The position numbers and the translations under genes were made by a program. Under the pieces are notes generated by a model, which did not search any database, was not told where the DNA came from, and was given only the letters and a program-made list of their open reading frames with translations. DNA of 6,604 nucleotides from Bifidobacterium breve (GTDB taxonomy: Bacteria; Actinomycetota; Actinomycetes; Mycobacteriales; Mycobacteriaceae). The stretch spans positions 1 through 6,604 of the forward strand of contig CALQLM010000068.1 of NCBI GenBank assembly GCA_943331415.1, in the 5' to 3' direction. Shown in pieces: positions 5,721 to 6,604 of the stretch (its first letter is position 1; every line of letters begins with the position of its first letter).

Positions 5721-6104
5721 ATGCAGGTCGTCGTCGCCGGGGCTCTGATTGTCGGCCCGGCTCTGCTGGTCGCGCAGCGTCAACGACCCCCGGAACTGGC
5801 CGGGTTGTGGGAACTTCCCGGTGGCAAGGTGGCGGTGGGGGAGACCGAAACGCAGGCACTTGTGCGGGAATTACGAGAAGAACTCGGTGTGGATGTGGTG
5901 GTGGGTGAGCGGATCGGTGCGGATGTGGCGATCGGGGATGCGCTGGTTCTGCGGGCCTACCTGGTCACTCAGACCGGCGGAACACTGGTGGCCCACGACC
6001 ACGGCGCGCTGCGCTGGGTTGAGGCGACCGAACTCTTTGACCTGCCCTGGGTGCCCGCTGACAAGGCCTGGCTACCCGAGTTGCGCAGCCATCTCGCCGA
6101 CTGA
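5721..6104 (+). CDS. mutT2: MutT2-type Nudix hydrolase
   Basis: Nudix pyrophosphohydrolase of 127 residues. The M. tuberculosis counterpart (Rv1160) cleaves nucleoside triphosphates such as dCTP, 5-methyl-dCTP and oxidised dGTP to monophosphates, cleaning the nucleotide pool. The Nudix box is perfect: G35-x5-E41-x7-R49-E50-L51-x-E53-E54-x-G56-V57. It is preceded by the typical strand VVAGALIVGPALLVAQR and by PPELAGLWELPGGK, where the loop before the box recognises the base. ALRWVEATELFDLPW (96-110) is the usual C-terminal part of MutT proteins. The reading frame is open further upstream to 5478, but that part lies antisense to phhB. ATG 5721 gives the normal family N-terminus and fits a leaderless promoter. 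TypA follows after 51 bases. Confidence 0.92.
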   Translation: MQVVVAGALIVGPALLVAQRQRPPELAGLWELPGGKVAVGETETQALVRELREELGVDVVVGERIGADVAIGDALVLRAYLVTQTGGTLVAHDHGALRWVEATELFDLPWVPADKAWLPELRSHLAD

Positions 6105-6155
6105 TCAGCTCACACGTTTTCGCGAACCGGTACCCGCACTGCGACAATCGCAGTC
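6105..6155 (+). other. mutT2-typA intergenic region
   Basis: These 51 bases hold TGATCA (6102-6107, starting in the mutT2 stop codon), the 8-base palindrome TTCGCGAA (6119-6126) and the 17-base inverted repeat at 6138-6154. No hairpin followed by a T tract is present, so I see no intrinsic terminator after mutT2. Read-through into typA is possible in addition to its own promoter. Confidence 0.45.
6138..6154 (+). promoter_or_regulatory. typA: Inverted repeat covering the -10 element of a probable leaderless typA promoter
   Basis: ACTGCGA-CAA-TCGCAGT is a perfect inverted repeat with 7-base arms and a 3-base centre. It ends one base before the typA GTG. The -10-like GACAAT (6143-6148, GANNNT variant) lies at its centre, seven bases before the GTG, and there is no Shine-Dalgarno. 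With leaderless transcription the repeat would not be in the mRNA, so it would act as DNA. If a longer transcript exists it would form a hairpin next to the start codon. Confidence 0.5.
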
Positions 6156-6604
6156 GTGACTAGCCCGAACTCCCGGCACGAATTCCGAAACGTCGCCATC
6201 GTGGCGCACGTTGACCACGGCAAGACGACCCTGGTCGACGCGATGCTTCGGCAGTCAGGGGCGCTGAGCCACCGTGGTGACGACGCCGTCGAGCGGTTGA
6301 TGGACTCCGGCGATCTGGAGAAGGAAAAGGGCATCACGATCCTTGCCAAGAACACCGCCGTGCACCGCCGTAACCCCGACGGCAGCAAGACCGTGATCAA
6401 CGTCATCGACACCCCGGGCCACGCGGACTTCGGCGGCGAGGTGGAACGCGGGCTGTCCATGGTCGACGGCGTGCTGCTGTTGGTGGACGCCTCCGAAGGC
6501 CCACTGCCGCAGACTCGCTTCGTGCTGCGCAAGGCATTGGCCGCCCATCTGCCGGTGATCCTGGTGGTCAACAAGACCGATCGTCCGGACGCCCGGATTG
6601 CCGA
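6156..6604 (+). CDS. typA: TypA/BipA ribosome-associated GTPase (N-terminal part, 3' end beyond window)
   Basis: TypA/BipA is a translational GTPase of the EF-G family that binds the ribosome and is linked to stress and cold adaptation and to 50S assembly. The visible 149 residues are nearly the whole G domain. G1 is AHVDHGKT (17-24). The switch I/G2 region [14 protein letters not shown] (49-62) includes T61, G3 is DTPGH (85-89), and G4 is NKTD (139-142). NTAVHRR and [32 protein letters not shown] are typical BipA sequence. GTG 6156 is the first start codon in frame after mutT2 and fits the leaderless promoter at 6143-6148. In M. tuberculosis the narGHJI genes lie between mutT2 and typA; here the two are adjacent. 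The remaining domains (about three quarters of the gene) are outside the window. Confidence 0.95.
   Translation, partial: MTSPNSRHEFRNVAIVAHVDHGKTTLVDAMLRQSGALSHRGDDAVERLMDSGDLEKEKGITILAKNTAVHRRNPDGSKTVINVIDTPGHADFGGEVERGLSMVDGVLLLVDASEGPLPQTRFVLRKALAAHLPVILVVNKTDRPDARIA

Overview
The window is GC-rich actinobacterial DNA and almost certainly comes from a non-tuberculous Mycobacterium (Mycolicibacterium type). The strongest evidence is gene order. The middle and right part reproduces the M. tuberculosis block Rv1156 - Rv1157c - Rv1158c - pimE - phhB (Rv1159A) - mutT2 - ... - typA. It includes PimE, a mannosyltransferase of phosphatidyl-inositol mannoside synthesis that is typical of mycobacteria. 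The start signals fit as well: several genes have a TANNNT -10 box 6-8 bases before the start codon and no Shine-Dalgarno, the mycobacterial leaderless pattern.

Layout. (1) Positions 1-1555, minus strand: a LytS/LytTR-type two-component pair, a membrane sensor kinase followed 28 bases later by its response regulator, which runs off the left edge. (2) 1660-2405, plus strand: a two-gene unit of a small HhH-GPD (DNA glycosylase-fold) protein and a 48-residue DUF1059 protein with a CPCG motif. (3) 2418-4076, minus strand: two exported Ala/Pro-rich proteins (Rv1158c then Rv1157c type) that look like tandem paralogues, probably one operon. (4) 4077-4219: a 143-bp divergent control region with repeated GTAAC elements. 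(5) 4220-5464, plus: pimE. (6) 5403-5693, minus: pterin-4a-carbinolamine dehydratase, whose 3' end overlaps the 3' end of pimE. (7) 5721-6104, plus: MutT2-type Nudix hydrolase, divergent from the dehydratase across 27 bp centred on a perfect 16-bp palindrome. (8) 6156 to the right edge, plus: the N-terminal GTPase domain of TypA/BipA, preceded by a 17-bp inverted repeat that contains its likely -10 box.

Functionally the region mixes cell-envelope biogenesis (PimE and, by position and export signals, perhaps the two Ala/Pro proteins), nucleotide-pool and DNA maintenance (MutT2, HhH-GPD protein), pterin recycling and a ribosome-associated GTPase. I see no mobile element, CRISPR array, RNA gene or convincing intrinsic terminator, and no gene-free stretch above 300 bases. 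No wholly new multi-gene system is evident. The items most worth a second look are the symmetric DNA elements that coincide with leaderless promoters (5699-5714 and 6138-6154), the GTAAC repeat cluster, and the HhH-GPD protein that lacks the usual catalytic aspartate beside a Cys/His mini-protein.
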